Shown here in pieces: positions 8,154 through 16,208 of a DNA stretch of 42,644 nt (its first letter is position 1; every line of letters starts with the position of its first letter). The notes beneath the pieces are model-generated. The model was not told the DNA's origin and did not search any database. It was given only the letters and a program-made list of their open reading frames with translations. Source of the stretch: Hungatella hathewayi WAL-18680 (GTDB lineage Bacteria > Bacillota > Clostridia > Lachnospirales > Lachnospiraceae); contig NZ_JH379027.1 of the NCBI RefSeq assembly GCF_000235505.1, positions 2,656,704-2,699,347 of the forward strand. The letters are read 5' to 3'. Position numbers and translations under genes: made by a program.

Positions 8154-9418
8154 AATTCGTTGGGGAGCGGCTGCTGATAGCGGCCATTCCATACGGCATT
8201 GTATAGGTGGGAGCAGTGGAAATCCTGTTGCAGCATCGTATAGGCGGCTGGCGTCAGGATGTTTTCGGCGTCAGCTGTTTTAGTTATCAGCGGGATATCA
8301 CTCCGGGCCTTGATTTGCGTCAGAAGGCCGGTGGAATCCTTTTTAAATCCCAGGACTCTGGCATAAGGAGCATAATCCAGGGCGCGGCCGGCTTCCATGT
8401 CAGTTTTCTTGATGCCTAACATCAGGTGAAGCAGGGCGCGGCTGACTCTGGTGTAGGTGTACTGCCTTGTTTTTAACCGCTGAATCCGCTCCTCCCAGGA
8501 GCCAAATTCCAGCAGCATAGAGCGCAGTCTGGCTTCCAGCTCCTCTGAGACGTCCGCATAGTCACTGAGACGCGCTCCGCTGTGGACCAGATTTAGCAGT
8601 GTGGCGTTTAATAAGGCGGAGAAATCTTCGGCAAACAGCGGACGGCAGTCGGTCAGGGCGGTGAGAACGTCCTCCGGAACCTGATTTTTAAGCGCCTGCA
8701 ATGGCTGTCCATCCTGCATCTCCTGCAAAGTCTTCCGGATTCCGGTAGCGGAGGCAAAGCAGTCCGTCATCTCCGTGTCATGGTAACCACTGCCTGCCCG
8801 CTGAATAGTCAGAGGCGTGATATTACAGTTCTGCCGGTTCAGTGCCTTGCAGTACTCAATCCCCAGAATATTATTGGGGGAACCAAGAACCTGCCGCAAG
8901 GATTCTATCAGCGGCTCATTGGACCCGGCTTCATTTCCGGAAGTCTTCAGATACTCCATCACAGCCGGTTCTCTGGCTTCCGGAAAGGTGAGTCCCTGCC
9001 GCAGTCCCTCCTTCAGCGTTTCTGTATAAACAGCCGGTTCCCTGGCTAAAATATCAGATACCTGGGACAACAGATGCATATCCCCACACTCACTCCCAAA
9101 ACAGAGGTGGGAAACCACTTCAAGATGGCGGAGCAGAGCCACGCCGCAGGCCGCAAAATCCTCGGCGCTGGAGGCAGCGAAGCGCGCCGGCATTTCCAGC
9201 ACCAAATCGGCCCCGGACTTCAGGGCCATAGCGGTGCGGATATATTTATCATAGACAGCGGGAGCACCCCGCTGCACAAAGTCGCCGCTCATCACCACAA
9301 CGCAGGCATCCGCCCCGGACAACTCCTTCGCTTTAGCGATATGGTAGGCATGTCCATTGTGAAACGGATTATACTCCGCTATGATTCCAACGACAGAAAA
9401 ATTCCCCGATTTTTTCAT
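8129..9418 (-). CDS. tmcAL: tRNA(Met) cytidine acetate ligase
   Basis: Belongs to the YlbM/TmcAL family: uses acetate and ATP to acetylate the wobble cytidine 34 of elongator tRNA-Met to ac4C. The nucleotidyltransferase motif NPFHNGH is at about residues 17-23, followed by GDFVQRGAPAVYDKY and the family-typical AVYDKYIRTAMALKSGADLV. The length is 429 aa with the ATG at 9418, close to the Bacillus protein. The frame could start at 9502, but the extra 28 residues are not family-like and a candidate promoter lies within them. The gene is opposite in direction to its neighbours and is next to acetate-producing pduL-ackA; the link to acetate metabolism is inference. Confidence 0.93.
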   Translation of the reverse strand: MKKSGNFSVVGIIAEYNPFHNGHAYHIAKAKELSGADACVVVMSGDFVQRGAPAVYDKYIRTAMALKSGADLVLEMPARFAASSAEDFAACGVALLRHLEVVSHLCFGSECGDMHLLSQVSDILAREPAVYTETLKEGLRQGLTFPEAREPAVMEYLKTSGNEAGSNEPLIESLRQVLGSPNNILGIEYCKALNRQNCNITPLTIQRAGSGYHDTEMTDCFASATGIRKTLQEMQDGQPLQALKNQVPEDVLTALTDCRPLFAEDFSALLNATLLNLVHSGARLSDYADVSEELEARLRSMLLEFGSWEERIQRLKTRQYTYTRVSRALLHLMLGIKKTDMEAGRALDYAPYARVLGFKKDSTGLLTQIKARSDIPLITKTADAENILTPAAYTMLQQDFHCSHLYNAVWNGRYQQPLPNEFSRQIVIL

Positions 9419-9473
9419 ACACTTTGTCCTTTTTTTAACAAACTTAGGCTTTTTATCATCATAGCCCGTGAAT

Positions 9474-9482
9474 AGTATACCA
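9474..9482 (-). promoter_or_regulatory. candidate extended -10 promoter of tmcAL
   Basis: On the minus strand TGG followed by TATACT (an extended -10 pattern) lies about 55 bases before the chosen tmcAL start. No good -35 box is visible, so support is weak. Confidence 0.3.
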
Positions 9483-9540
9483 TTTTTTATAAGAAAAGCC
9501 ATTGTTTTGTAAAAAATGCAAAGTTATTTCAGGACAAGAC

Positions 9541-9569
9541 TTGAAAAAATAAGGTAAAGCAAATAGAAT
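9541..9569 (+). promoter_or_regulatory. sigma-A promoter of pduL-ackA
   Basis: TTGAAA (9541-9546), 17-base spacer, TAGAAT (9564-9569), about 65 bases before pduL. A small hairpin (ACACT/AGTGT) follows in the leader. Confidence 0.6.
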
Positions 9570-9633
9570 AAGGGTAGAGACACTGAGAAAGAGTGTTTGA
9601 TTGTATTTCTAAAGAATAGGAGAGTATATAAGT

Positions 9634-10203
9634 ATGAAATTCATGGTTGAAACATCTGCGCGTCACGTACATGTAACACAGGAGCATCTGGAGATTTTAT
9701 TTGGGAAGGGTTACGAGCTGACCAAGAAGAAAGATTTATCCCAGCCAGGCCAGTATGCCTGTGAGGAGAGAGTGACTGTTGTTGGAAGCAAGAAGGAGAT
9801 GCCAGGCGTATCCATCTTGGGACCGGTTAGAAAAGACACCCAGGTAGAGTTATCCCTGACTGATGCCCGCTCCATCGGTGTGAGCGCACCGGTAAGAGAG
9901 TCCGGCGACATTGCTGGCAGCGGCTCCTGCAAGCTGGTAGGTCCCTGCGGCGAGGTAGAGCTGACCGAGGGCGTTATCGCTGCAAAACGTCATATCCACG
10001 CAACTCCGGAAGATGCGGCAGAGCTTGGCGTTGCTGACAAGGATATCGTATCCGTTAAGATTGACACTCCGGAGAGAAGCCTGGTGTTCGGCGACGTCGT
10101 GGTACGTGTCAGCCCATCCTACGCGCTGGCGATGCACATTGATACCGATGAGTCCAACGCGGCTGGCTGTGGCAGAGAAGTATTCGGCGAGATTGTGAAA
10201 TAG
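9634..10203 (+). CDS. pduL: phosphate propanoyltransferase / phosphotransacetylase, PduL type
   Basis: Converts acyl-CoA (acetyl- or propanoyl-CoA) and phosphate to acyl phosphate and CoA. The 189-aa protein shows two copies of the PduL fold with the conserved metal-binding histidines in SARHVHVT (about residues 8-15) and KRHIHATPEDA (about 113-123), plus the GPVRKDTQVELSLTDAR signature. No N-terminal encapsulation peptide and no microcompartment shell genes are seen nearby, so this is a cytosolic housekeeping version. It directly precedes ackA (42 bases), replacing the classical Pta. The ATG at 9634 follows AGGAGAGTATATA. Confidence 0.93.
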   Translation: MKFMVETSARHVHVTQEHLEILFGKGYELTKKKDLSQPGQYACEERVTVVGSKKEMPGVSILGPVRKDTQVELSLTDARSIGVSAPVRESGDIAGSGSCKLVGPCGEVELTEGVIAAKRHIHATPEDAAELGVADKDIVSVKIDTPERSLVFGDVVVRVSPSYALAMHIDTDESNAAGCGREVFGEIVK

Positions 10204-10245
10204 GGAATTGAAAAAGAAAGTAAAATAAAGGAGAAATAATCCAAT

Positions 10246-11442
10246 ATGAAAATTTTAGTAATCAACTGCGGCAGTTCTTCCCTGAAATATCAGTTAATTG
10301 ATATGGAGAACGAGAGTGTACTGGCAAAAGGTCTCTGTGAGAGAATCGGTATCGAGGGCTCCAAGCTGACCCACGAGGCGGAAGGCAAGGACAAGCATGT
10401 GGTAGAAAATCCAATGCCGAACCATTCCACAGCCATCAAGATGGTTATGGACGCGCTGGTAGACCCGGTTTACGGCGTTATCAAGGATACCAGTGAGATA
10501 TCCGCAGTGGGACACCGTGTGCTCCATGCAGGAACTGTGTACAGCGATTCCATTATTGTCAATGACGACGTGAAGAGAGTCGTAAGAGAGTGTTTCGACC
10601 TTGGCCCGTTACACAACCCGGCCAACTTGATGGGCATCGAGGCCTGCGAGGAGACCATGCCTGGCACACCGAACGTGGCAGTCTTTGACACTGCATTTGG
10701 CATGTCCATGCCGGAGAAGGCTTATCTCTATGCCATTCCTCACGAGTACTTTGAGAAATACAGCATCAGAAGATACGGCTTCCACGGCACCAGCCACAAG
10801 TTTGTATCCGGCGAGGCGATCAAATTTGGCAATCTGGACCCGGAGAAGGCAAAGGTTATCGTATGCCACTTAGGCAACGGCGCCAGCGTTTCCGCTTCCA
10901 TCGGCGGCAAATGTGTGGACACCAGCATGGGCCTGACCCCTCTGGAAGGTCTGATTATGGGAACCAGAAGCGGCGATATCGACCCGGCTGTGGTACAGTT
11001 TATCTGTAACAAAGAGGGCAAGACCGTCAACGAGGTTCTGGATATTCTGAACAAGAAGTCCGGTGTCCTTGGCATGAGCGGCGGCATTTCCAGCGACTTC
11101 CGTGACATTGAGAACGCGAAGGCGGAGGGCAACCACCTGGCAGCCGTAGCGCTTGACGCGTTCCAGTACCGTGTGATTAAATACATCGGCGCTTACGCGG
11201 CAGCCATGAACGGTGTGGATGCCATCGTATTTACCGCAGGTGTGGGCGAGAACGACAAACCTGGAAGAAAGGCTATCTGTGAATCCTTAGGCTACCTTGG
11301 CGTGAAGATTGACGATGAGGCCAACAATGTGAGAAGCCAGAAGAGAATCATCTCTGCTCCGGATTCCAAGGTGAAAGTAATGCTGATTCCGACCAACGAG
11401 GAGCTGGCAATTGCGAGAGAGACCCTTGCTCTGGTGAAATAA
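10246..11442 (+). CDS. ackA: acetate kinase
   Basis: Transfers phosphate from acetyl phosphate to ADP, giving acetate and ATP; the main substrate-level phosphorylation step of acetate fermentation. The 398-aa length is standard. Visible hallmarks: N-terminal phosphate-binding MKILVINCGSSSLKY, the catalytic region HRVLHAGTVYSD, the signature YGFHGTSHKFV, GNGASVSA, and FTAGVGEND near the C-terminus. It lies 42 bases after pduL with AAGGAGAAATA before the ATG, so PduL and AckA form one acetyl-CoA to acetate module. No clear terminator is seen after it; a strong promoter for the next genes follows. Confidence 0.98.
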   Translation: MKILVINCGSSSLKYQLIDMENESVLAKGLCERIGIEGSKLTHEAEGKDKHVVENPMPNHSTAIKMVMDALVDPVYGVIKDTSEISAVGHRVLHAGTVYSDSIIVNDDVKRVVRECFDLGPLHNPANLMGIEACEETMPGTPNVAVFDTAFGMSMPEKAYLYAIPHEYFEKYSIRRYGFHGTSHKFVSGEAIKFGNLDPEKAKVIVCHLGNGASVSASIGGKCVDTSMGLTPLEGLIMGTRSGDIDPAVVQFICNKEGKTVNEVLDILNKKSGVLGMSGGISSDFRDIENAKAEGNHLAAVALDAFQYRVIKYIGAYAAAMNGVDAIVFTAGVGENDKPGRKAICESLGYLGVKIDDEANNVRSQKRIISAPDSKVKVMLIPTNEELAIARETLALVK

Positions 11443-11497
11443 GTTTCCATCCGGGCTATATATAGTAGAATCTTAGCAATAATTTAGAAAGATTTGG

Positions 11498-11526
11498 TTG
11501 ACAAACCGGATTTGCGTATGTATAAT
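11498..11526 (+). promoter_or_regulatory. perfect consensus sigma-A promoter of yceD-rpmF
   Basis: TTGACA (11498-11503), exactly 17 bases, TATAAT (11521-11526), 28 bases before the yceD ATG. This matches the consensus at every position, as expected for a ribosomal protein operon. Confidence 0.85.
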
Positions 11527-11554
11527 AGCAGAGGTGCGTATTAAGGAGATTAAT

Positions 11555-12082
11555 ATGCTAGTTAATTTATCAGAGTTGTTTACCAGTGAAGGAAAAGTAA
11601 AACACTATACTCTTGATATTGAGATGAAACAGTTTCAGGCACCTGACGGTGTCTATGAGATTGTCAGCCAGGAACCGGTGAGTCTGAAGGTAACCAATGT
11701 GGGTGACCGGACGCTGGTGCTGGAGGGGGAAGCAGGTCTTTCCCTGATGATTCCATGTGACCGCTGTCTGGAACCGGTGAGGAATGATTTTCATCTTACT
11801 ATCGAACGGACGCTTGATATGAAGCTGACGGAAGAAGAGAGGTTAGAAGACCTGGATGAGCAGCCCTATTTAAAAGGTTATAATCTGGATGTCGACCAGC
11901 TTGTTCGTGATGAACTGTTGCTGAACTTACCTATGAAGGTCCTGTGCGATGAAGATTGCAAGGGGATTTGTAATAGATGTGGGGCGAATCTCAATCACGA
12001 GACATGCGAATGTGATAGAAGTTCGCTTGACCCGAGAATGTCAGTCATTCAGGATATTTTTAAACAGTTTAAGGAGGTGTAA
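11555..12082 (+). CDS. yceD: YceD/DUF177 family protein
   Basis: A 175-aa member of the DUF177 family, which almost always precedes rpmF; the family is linked to 23S rRNA accumulation or ribosome assembly in other organisms. The protein has a first cysteine pair in IPCDRCLEPV and a C-terminal cysteine cluster (CDEDCKGIC, CGANLNHETCECD) suited to metal binding. The frame is open to 11498, but that overlaps the promoter; ATG 11555 has AAGGAG at ideal spacing and begins MLVNLSELF as in homologues. It is only two bases from rpmF, so the two are co-expressed. Confidence 0.9.
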   Translation: MLVNLSELFTSEGKVKHYTLDIEMKQFQAPDGVYEIVSQEPVSLKVTNVGDRTLVLEGEAGLSLMIPCDRCLEPVRNDFHLTIERTLDMKLTEEERLEDLDEQPYLKGYNLDVDQLVRDELLLNLPMKVLCDEDCKGICNRCGANLNHETCECDRSSLDPRMSVIQDIFKQFKEV

Positions 12083-12084
12083 CC

Positions 12085-12264
12085 ATGTCTATCTGTCCAA
12101 AGAATAAATCTTCAAAAGCAAGAAGAGATAAACGTAGAGCTAACTGGAAGATGAGCGCTCCAAACCTGGTAAAATGCAGCAAATGTGGCGCTTTAATGAT
12201 GCCGCACAGAGTCTGCAAGGCTTGTGGCTCTTACAACAAGAAAGAAATCATCAGCGTTGACTAA
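12085..12264 (+). CDS. rpmF: 50S ribosomal protein L32
   Basis: Translates to 59 aa beginning MSICPKNKSSKARRDKRRAN, the typical basic N-terminus of L32. It contains a four-cysteine zinc ribbon, C31-x2-C34 and C44-x2-C47 (CSKCG and CKACG), so this is the zinc-binding version of L32 and not the cysteine-free paralogue. AAGGAGGTG overlaps the end of yceD and serves as its ribosome site. In related genomes plsX usually follows; here it is about 12 kb away. Confidence 0.96.
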   Translation: MSICPKNKSSKARRDKRRANWKMSAPNLVKCSKCGALMMPHRVCKACGSYNKKEIISVD

Positions 12265-12274
12265 AAACAAAAAC

Positions 12275-12313
12275 AAGGCCTTTGGGGAGTTTCCTCAAAG
12301 GCCTTATGTTTTA
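12275..12313. terminator. bidirectional terminator between rpmF and the CDF gene
   Basis: Stem AAGGCCTTTG (12275-12284) with CAAAGGCCTT (12296-12305). On the plus strand it is followed by ATGTTTT; on the minus strand by GTTTTTGTTTTT. It can serve the two convergent genes. Confidence 0.75.
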
Positions 12314-13273
12314 CCCGGAAACGGATTCCGGACGCTCAGGTTCTACATAGTTTGATTTCATAAATTCTGAATCCACATCTTCTGTCTCCACCTGTTCCCT
12401 GGCCGGATTGACGAGAACCGTGCAGTGTTTTACCTTCGGGAAATCCCGTTCCACCGCGTCGTGGACCTGCTGGGCGATACCGTGAGCCTGGGAGAGAGGG
12501 ATATCCGCATCCGTCTCAATTTCCAGTTCCACATAAAATTTATCCCCAAACAGCCGGGTGGTAAGGCGGTCAATCGCCCGCACCTGTTCGTTGGCCCTCA
12601 CGGTATCGCCGAGGGCACTGATAATGTCGTCATCGCAGGAGCGGTCCGTCATTTTGGAAATCGCGTCCCGGAAGATGTGGACGGACGCCTTGATGATAAA
12701 GATGCAGATCACCACGCTGGCCGCCGGGTCCAGAACGGGAAAGCCCATACGGGCGCCCAGAATACCAGCAAAGCTGCCCACGGAGGACAAGGCATCCGAG
12801 CGGTGATGCCAGGCGTCAGCCATGAGGGCGCCGGAATTTATCTTTTTTGCGGTGGCCCGGGTGTACCAGTACATGGCCTCCTTGACGACGATGGAGACTA
12901 CGGCGGCGGCCAGCGCCAGCCTGCCGGGCACCACCAGCGCCTGGCTGCCTGCCCTGATTTTTTCCACCCCCGTCCAGCCGATGCCAAGGCCGGTGAGTCC
13001 CAAAAGAACCGCCAGTATCAGCGCCGCCACACATTCCAGCCGCTCGTGGCCATAGGGATGCTCCTTGTCAGGCTCCCGGTTGGCCAGCTTCACACCCACC
13101 ATCACCACACAGGTGGTCATCACATCGGAGGCGGAGTGGACGGCATCGGAAATCATGGCCCCGGAATGGGCAATCAGCCCGGCCGCCAGTTTAAAGACGC
13201 TCAAAGTTAGGTTCTGGACAATGGTTATTACGGATACGTGCATTGCAATTTGTTCGTTGGTACGTTGTTTCAT
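12311..13273 (-). CDS. cation diffusion facilitator (CDF) metal exporter
   Basis: A 320-aa proton-coupled divalent metal exporter of the CDF family. Expected features are visible: six hydrophobic segments in the first 200 residues, SGAMISDAVHSASDV in TM2 (the metal-site S/H and D residues), HPYGHERLE in the loop, ADAWHHRSDALSS in TM5 (second half of the transport site), and a cytosolic C-terminal dimer domain. ATG 13273 is preceded by GGAGGTAACTATT; an upstream start at 13315 would add 14 residues without such a site. The leader carries a NiCo (czcD) riboswitch, so the likely substrates are Co2+, Ni2+ or Fe2+. Confidence 0.92.
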   Translation of the reverse strand: MKQRTNEQIAMHVSVITIVQNLTLSVFKLAAGLIAHSGAMISDAVHSASDVMTTCVVMVGVKLANREPDKEHPYGHERLECVAALILAVLLGLTGLGIGWTGVEKIRAGSQALVVPGRLALAAAVVSIVVKEAMYWYTRATAKKINSGALMADAWHHRSDALSSVGSFAGILGARMGFPVLDPAASVVICIFIIKASVHIFRDAISKMTDRSCDDDIISALGDTVRANEQVRAIDRLTTRLFGDKFYVELEIETDADIPLSQAHGIAQQVHDAVERDFPKVKHCTVLVNPAREQVETEDVDSEFMKSNYVEPERPESVSG

Positions 13274-13353
13274 AATAGTTACCTCCAGGTTTGAGATAGC
13301 TCTATGACACTCCATTTGATAGCGCGTGTGTCCCGTCTATACGGAAAAAGGGT

Positions 13354-13392
13354 AAAAAAATACACCCGCAGGACACACTGACTGTCCCGCAG
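13354..13392 (-). terminator. riboswitch-controlled terminator of the CDF gene
   Basis: On the minus strand CTGCGGGACA (13383-13392) pairs with TGTCCTGCGG (13366-13375) using two G-U pairs, and seven T follow (13354-13360). The left arm contains the conserved GGGACAG of the aptamer, so the terminator and the folded aptamer exclude each other; ligand binding would allow read-through. Confidence 0.8.
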
Positions 13393-13472
13393 ATGCCATG
13401 CACCTGCTGCCAAAAATGGCCCGGCCCCACGAACCTCCTGATAAAAGGTCCATCGCCTGCTCAGTTTGTACC
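13371..13472 (-). promoter_or_regulatory. NiCo (czcD) riboswitch aptamer
   Basis: On the minus strand the conserved pieces of the NiCo aptamer appear in order: ACTGAGCAGGC (revcomp of 13455-13465), GGGCCGGGCC, GGCAGCAGGTGC...GCATCTGC, and GGGACAGT (revcomp of 13381-13388). The short pairings between them can form the four-helix arrangement known for this class. It lies about 100 bases before a CDF exporter gene, the classical target of this riboswitch, and is followed by an overlapping terminator. The class senses Co2+/Ni2+, and a response to Fe2+ has also been reported. The identification is by eye against the remembered consensus. Confidence 0.85.
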
Positions 13473-13523
13473 GCTGCTATAACATAGCCCGAAGGCTGTT
13501 GGCAGTGCAAAGAGATGTCTGTA

Positions 13524-13552
13524 ATGATAACATATGTGAGGCAGGGCGTCAA
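13524..13552 (-). promoter_or_regulatory. sigma-A promoter of the NiCo riboswitch / CDF transcript
   Basis: On the minus strand TTGACG (13547-13552), 17-base spacer, TATCAT (13524-13529). Transcription would begin about 50 bases before the aptamer. The rest of the 13316-13637 gap is taken by the riboswitch and by the divergent promoter at 13571. Confidence 0.65.
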
Positions 13553-13570
13553 GGTTCCTGCTGATTTTTA

Positions 13571-13599
13571 TTGTCCAAACCCGTCAATTCGTTTATAAT
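13571..13599 (+). promoter_or_regulatory. candidate promoter of the histidine kinase operon
   Basis: TTGTCC (13571-13576), 17-base spacer, TATAAT (13594-13599), 38 bases before the histidine kinase start. Confidence 0.5.
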
Positions 13600-13637
13600 A
13601 AAACAGATATCAAGAAATACATACGGGGACAAATGAG

Positions 13638-15140
13638 ATGAAGCGGAATATCTTTCAGCAAAAAGATGCAGAGGCCGGACCGATCAAGTTTTCCATCAAC
13701 CAGAAGATACTGATGTTATCGGCGGCCATTGTGGTGCCGTTTTTGATTCTGGTGGTGGTGCTGTTAGTGTCCATGATTAATTACAGCCGGACCTACGACA
13801 AGATCGTGAGCAGCATGACCGTGGCCAACGGCTATAACCTGAACTTCAAGGAGGAGATGGACGAGAGTCTGTACAAGCTGGTGGTGGGGTATGTGGAGTT
13901 CGAGAACATTTCCGAGGACGAGATGTTGAAGGACCCCTACGCCCTGATTGACGAGCTGCGCAGCGAGTTTACGATGCTTCGTGACATCACCACCGAGGCG
14001 GAGAGTAAGGTGTGGCTGGAGACTCTGCTGAGAAATATTGACACCCTGGAAAAGCGGGTGGACGACATTCTGGATAATATCAGAATCGGCGGGAAGTACG
14101 ATGAAAACATCGAGATGCTGGACAACAACATTTACATCCTGACGGAGCTGATACAGGACGATATCCAGTACTATATCTACTACCAGACCCAGAGCATGGA
14201 GGAACTGACCGGCAACTTGAACCAGCGGATCCAGAGCTTTCTCATCGCCTGCGGCGTGCTGGTGGTTGTGCTGGTGGTGTTGACGGTGGCTGTGACCTAC
14301 GTGATTACCTCCGGCATCCTGCGGCCGGTGAAGGTACTCTACGACGCCACCAGAAAGGTCTCCGAGGGAGATTTCAGTGTCCGGGCGGAGATTGACTCCA
14401 AGGATGAGCTGGAGGTGCTGGCCAACGGGTTTAACGACATGGCGGGGAACATGCAGAGCCTGGTGAACAAAATCAAGGAGGATGAGCAGAAGATGAGACA
14501 GCTGGATCTGCGGCTGTTACAGGAGCAGATTAATCCTCATTTTCTGTACAATACTCTGGACACCATCGTCTGGCTGATTGAGGGGAACAAGGCGGACGAG
14601 GCGGTGGACATGGTGGTGACATTGTCTGACTTCTTCCGGCTGGTGCTCAGCGGGGGAAAGGAATTCATCACCCTGCGGGAGGAAAAACAGCACATCAACA
14701 GCTACCTGGAGATACAGAAGGTGCGCTACCGGGACATTCTGGAGTACGACATCCGGATCGACGAGGAGCTGTACGACTACCAGATACTGAAACTGACCCT
14801 GCAGCCCCTGGTGGAAAATGCCATCTACCACGGAATCAAATACAAGCGGGCCAAGGGCTGCATCCACATCAGCGGGGAGAAGGACGGCGATATCCTCCGC
14901 CTCATCGTCAGCGACAACGGCGTGGGTATGGAGGAGGAAGAGTTAGAGCAGCTGCGCCGGGAGATGGAACGCCCCTGCCGGGAGACGGAGAAGGGCTTCG
15001 GTCTTGCCAATGTCAACGAGCGGATTCATATGTATTTCGGCGGGGAATACGGATTGGGCATCGAATCCGGTAAAATGGTGGGAACTACCGTGGCGCTGAC
15101 CATTCCCGCCACAAAAGCGAAGAGGGGGGAACATGCATGA
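13638..15140 (+). CDS. YesM-type sensor histidine kinase
   Basis: A 500-aa membrane sensor kinase. Residues 24-48 form TM1, about 50-198 an extracytoplasmic helical region, 201-226 TM2, 227-280 a HAMP domain. The His_kinase domain has LLQEQINPHFLYN with the phospho-acceptor His301; the ATPase domain shows the N box (N394 in LVENAIYHG), G1 (DNGVG at 426-430) and G2 (GFGLANV at 453-459). This is the LytS/YesM group that pairs with AraC-type regulators, as here. The outside region is helical and small, so ligand recognition probably depends on the binding protein encoded next, whose ATG overlaps this stop codon (ATGA). Confidence 0.93.
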   Translation: MKRNIFQQKDAEAGPIKFSINQKILMLSAAIVVPFLILVVVLLVSMINYSRTYDKIVSSMTVANGYNLNFKEEMDESLYKLVVGYVEFENISEDEMLKDPYALIDELRSEFTMLRDITTEAESKVWLETLLRNIDTLEKRVDDILDNIRIGGKYDENIEMLDNNIYILTELIQDDIQYYIYYQTQSMEELTGNLNQRIQSFLIACGVLVVVLVVLTVAVTYVITSGILRPVKVLYDATRKVSEGDFSVRAEIDSKDELEVLANGFNDMAGNMQSLVNKIKEDEQKMRQLDLRLLQEQINPHFLYNTLDTIVWLIEGNKADEAVDMVVTLSDFFRLVLSGGKEFITLREEKQHINSYLEIQKVRYRDILEYDIRIDEELYDYQILKLTLQPLVENAIYHGIKYKRAKGCIHISGEKDGDILRLIVSDNGVGMEEEELEQLRREMERPCRETEKGFGLANVNERIHMYFGGEYGLGIESGKMVGTTVALTIPATKAKRGEHA

Positions 15141-16174
15141 AACTGTCAGTGAAACGAACCGGCCGCCAGTTCTTTGGCCTGGTACTCCCTGTCCTCCTCT
15201 TTGTAATGCTTCTGGCGGGCTGCCATGCGGCTCCGGGGGAGGAGAAGGCGGAGGATATGCGGACACCCACCGATGACAACCTGATTGTGGTAGGGGTATC
15301 CCAGGTGGGCAGCGAGTCGGTGTGGAGAACCGCCAACACCGCCTCCATCCGGAAGGCATTTACAAAAGAAAACGGTTACTTCCTGATTTTTGACAATGCG
15401 AGACAGAAGCAGGAGAATCAGATTAAGGCGCTGCGGAGTTTTATCTCCCAGCGGGTGGACTATATCGTATTTTCCCCCATCACGGAGGACGGCTGGGACA
15501 CGGTGCTCCAGGAGGCGAAGGAGGCCGGTATCCCGGTGATTTTGATAGACAGAAAGGTAAATGTGAAAGACCAGTCTCTCTACACCACCTGGATCGGCTC
15601 TGACTTCCAAAAGGAGGGGCAGATGGCCGGGGAGACCTTAGCCGGATATTTGAAGGCCCGGGGGCGCCAGGAGGAGGACATCCGGATGGTTGTCCTTCAG
15701 GGAACAAAAGGGGCCACCGCAACCATCGGGCGGAGCACCGGATTTGATGAAGTGGCGAAGCTGCATCCCAACTGGCTGATACTGGAGCAGGTGGACGCGG
15801 AGTTCACGACGGCCAAGGGGCAGGAGGAGATGAAACGGCTGCTGGCCCGGTATGAGGATATCGACGTGGTCATTTCCCAGAACGATGACATGACCTTCGG
15901 GGCCCTGGACGCCATTCACCAGGCGGGGAAGACCGTGGGGGAGGCCGGAGACATCCTGGTCATCTCCTTCGACGCGGTGGAGGATGCGTTAAAGCTGGTG
16001 GAGGACGGAATCATAACCGCCGACATCGAGTGCAACCCCAACCAGGGGGAGTATGCGGAGGCCATCATCAGACAGCTGGAGAGCGGCAAAACCGTGGATA
16101 AGATGAATTTTCTTCCGGAGCGGGTATTTACAAGAGAGAATATCCAGGAATTCCGAAGCGGCAGTGACGGTTAG
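15137..16174 (+). CDS. membrane-anchored sugar-binding lipoprotein, probable sensor subunit (YtfQ-like)
   Basis: A 345-aa periplasmic-binding-protein fold (Peripla_BP_4 type). A signal peptide ends in the lipobox LLAGC with the lipid-bearing Cys29. From about residue 50 it resembles YtfQ, the galactofuranose-binding protein: VGVSQVGSESVWRTAN, RQKQENQIKALRSFI, DGWDTVLQEAKEAGIPVILID. It lies between a histidine kinase and its response regulator with a 4-base ATGA overlap to the kinase and no transporter genes in the same operon, so I infer that it presents sugar to the kinase and is not mainly a transport protein. The transporter downstream has its own paralogue (19300-20367). Confidence 0.87.
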   Translation: MKLSVKRTGRQFFGLVLPVLLFVMLLAGCHAAPGEEKAEDMRTPTDDNLIVVGVSQVGSESVWRTANTASIRKAFTKENGYFLIFDNARQKQENQIKALRSFISQRVDYIVFSPITEDGWDTVLQEAKEAGIPVILIDRKVNVKDQSLYTTWIGSDFQKEGQMAGETLAGYLKARGRQEEDIRMVVLQGTKGATATIGRSTGFDEVAKLHPNWLILEQVDAEFTTAKGQEEMKRLLARYEDIDVVISQNDDMTFGALDAIHQAGKTVGEAGDILVISFDAVEDALKLVEDGIITADIECNPNQGEYAEAIIRQLESGKTVDKMNFLPERVFTRENIQEFRSGSDG

Positions 16175-16208
16175 CATATAACAATTAGCGTAAAGAGAGG
16201 GAAGCAGG

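Noticed and set aside
11498-11554. Longer yceD frame starting at 11498
   Set aside because: It would start within the -35 box of the perfect consensus promoter; ATG 11555 has a strong ribosome site.
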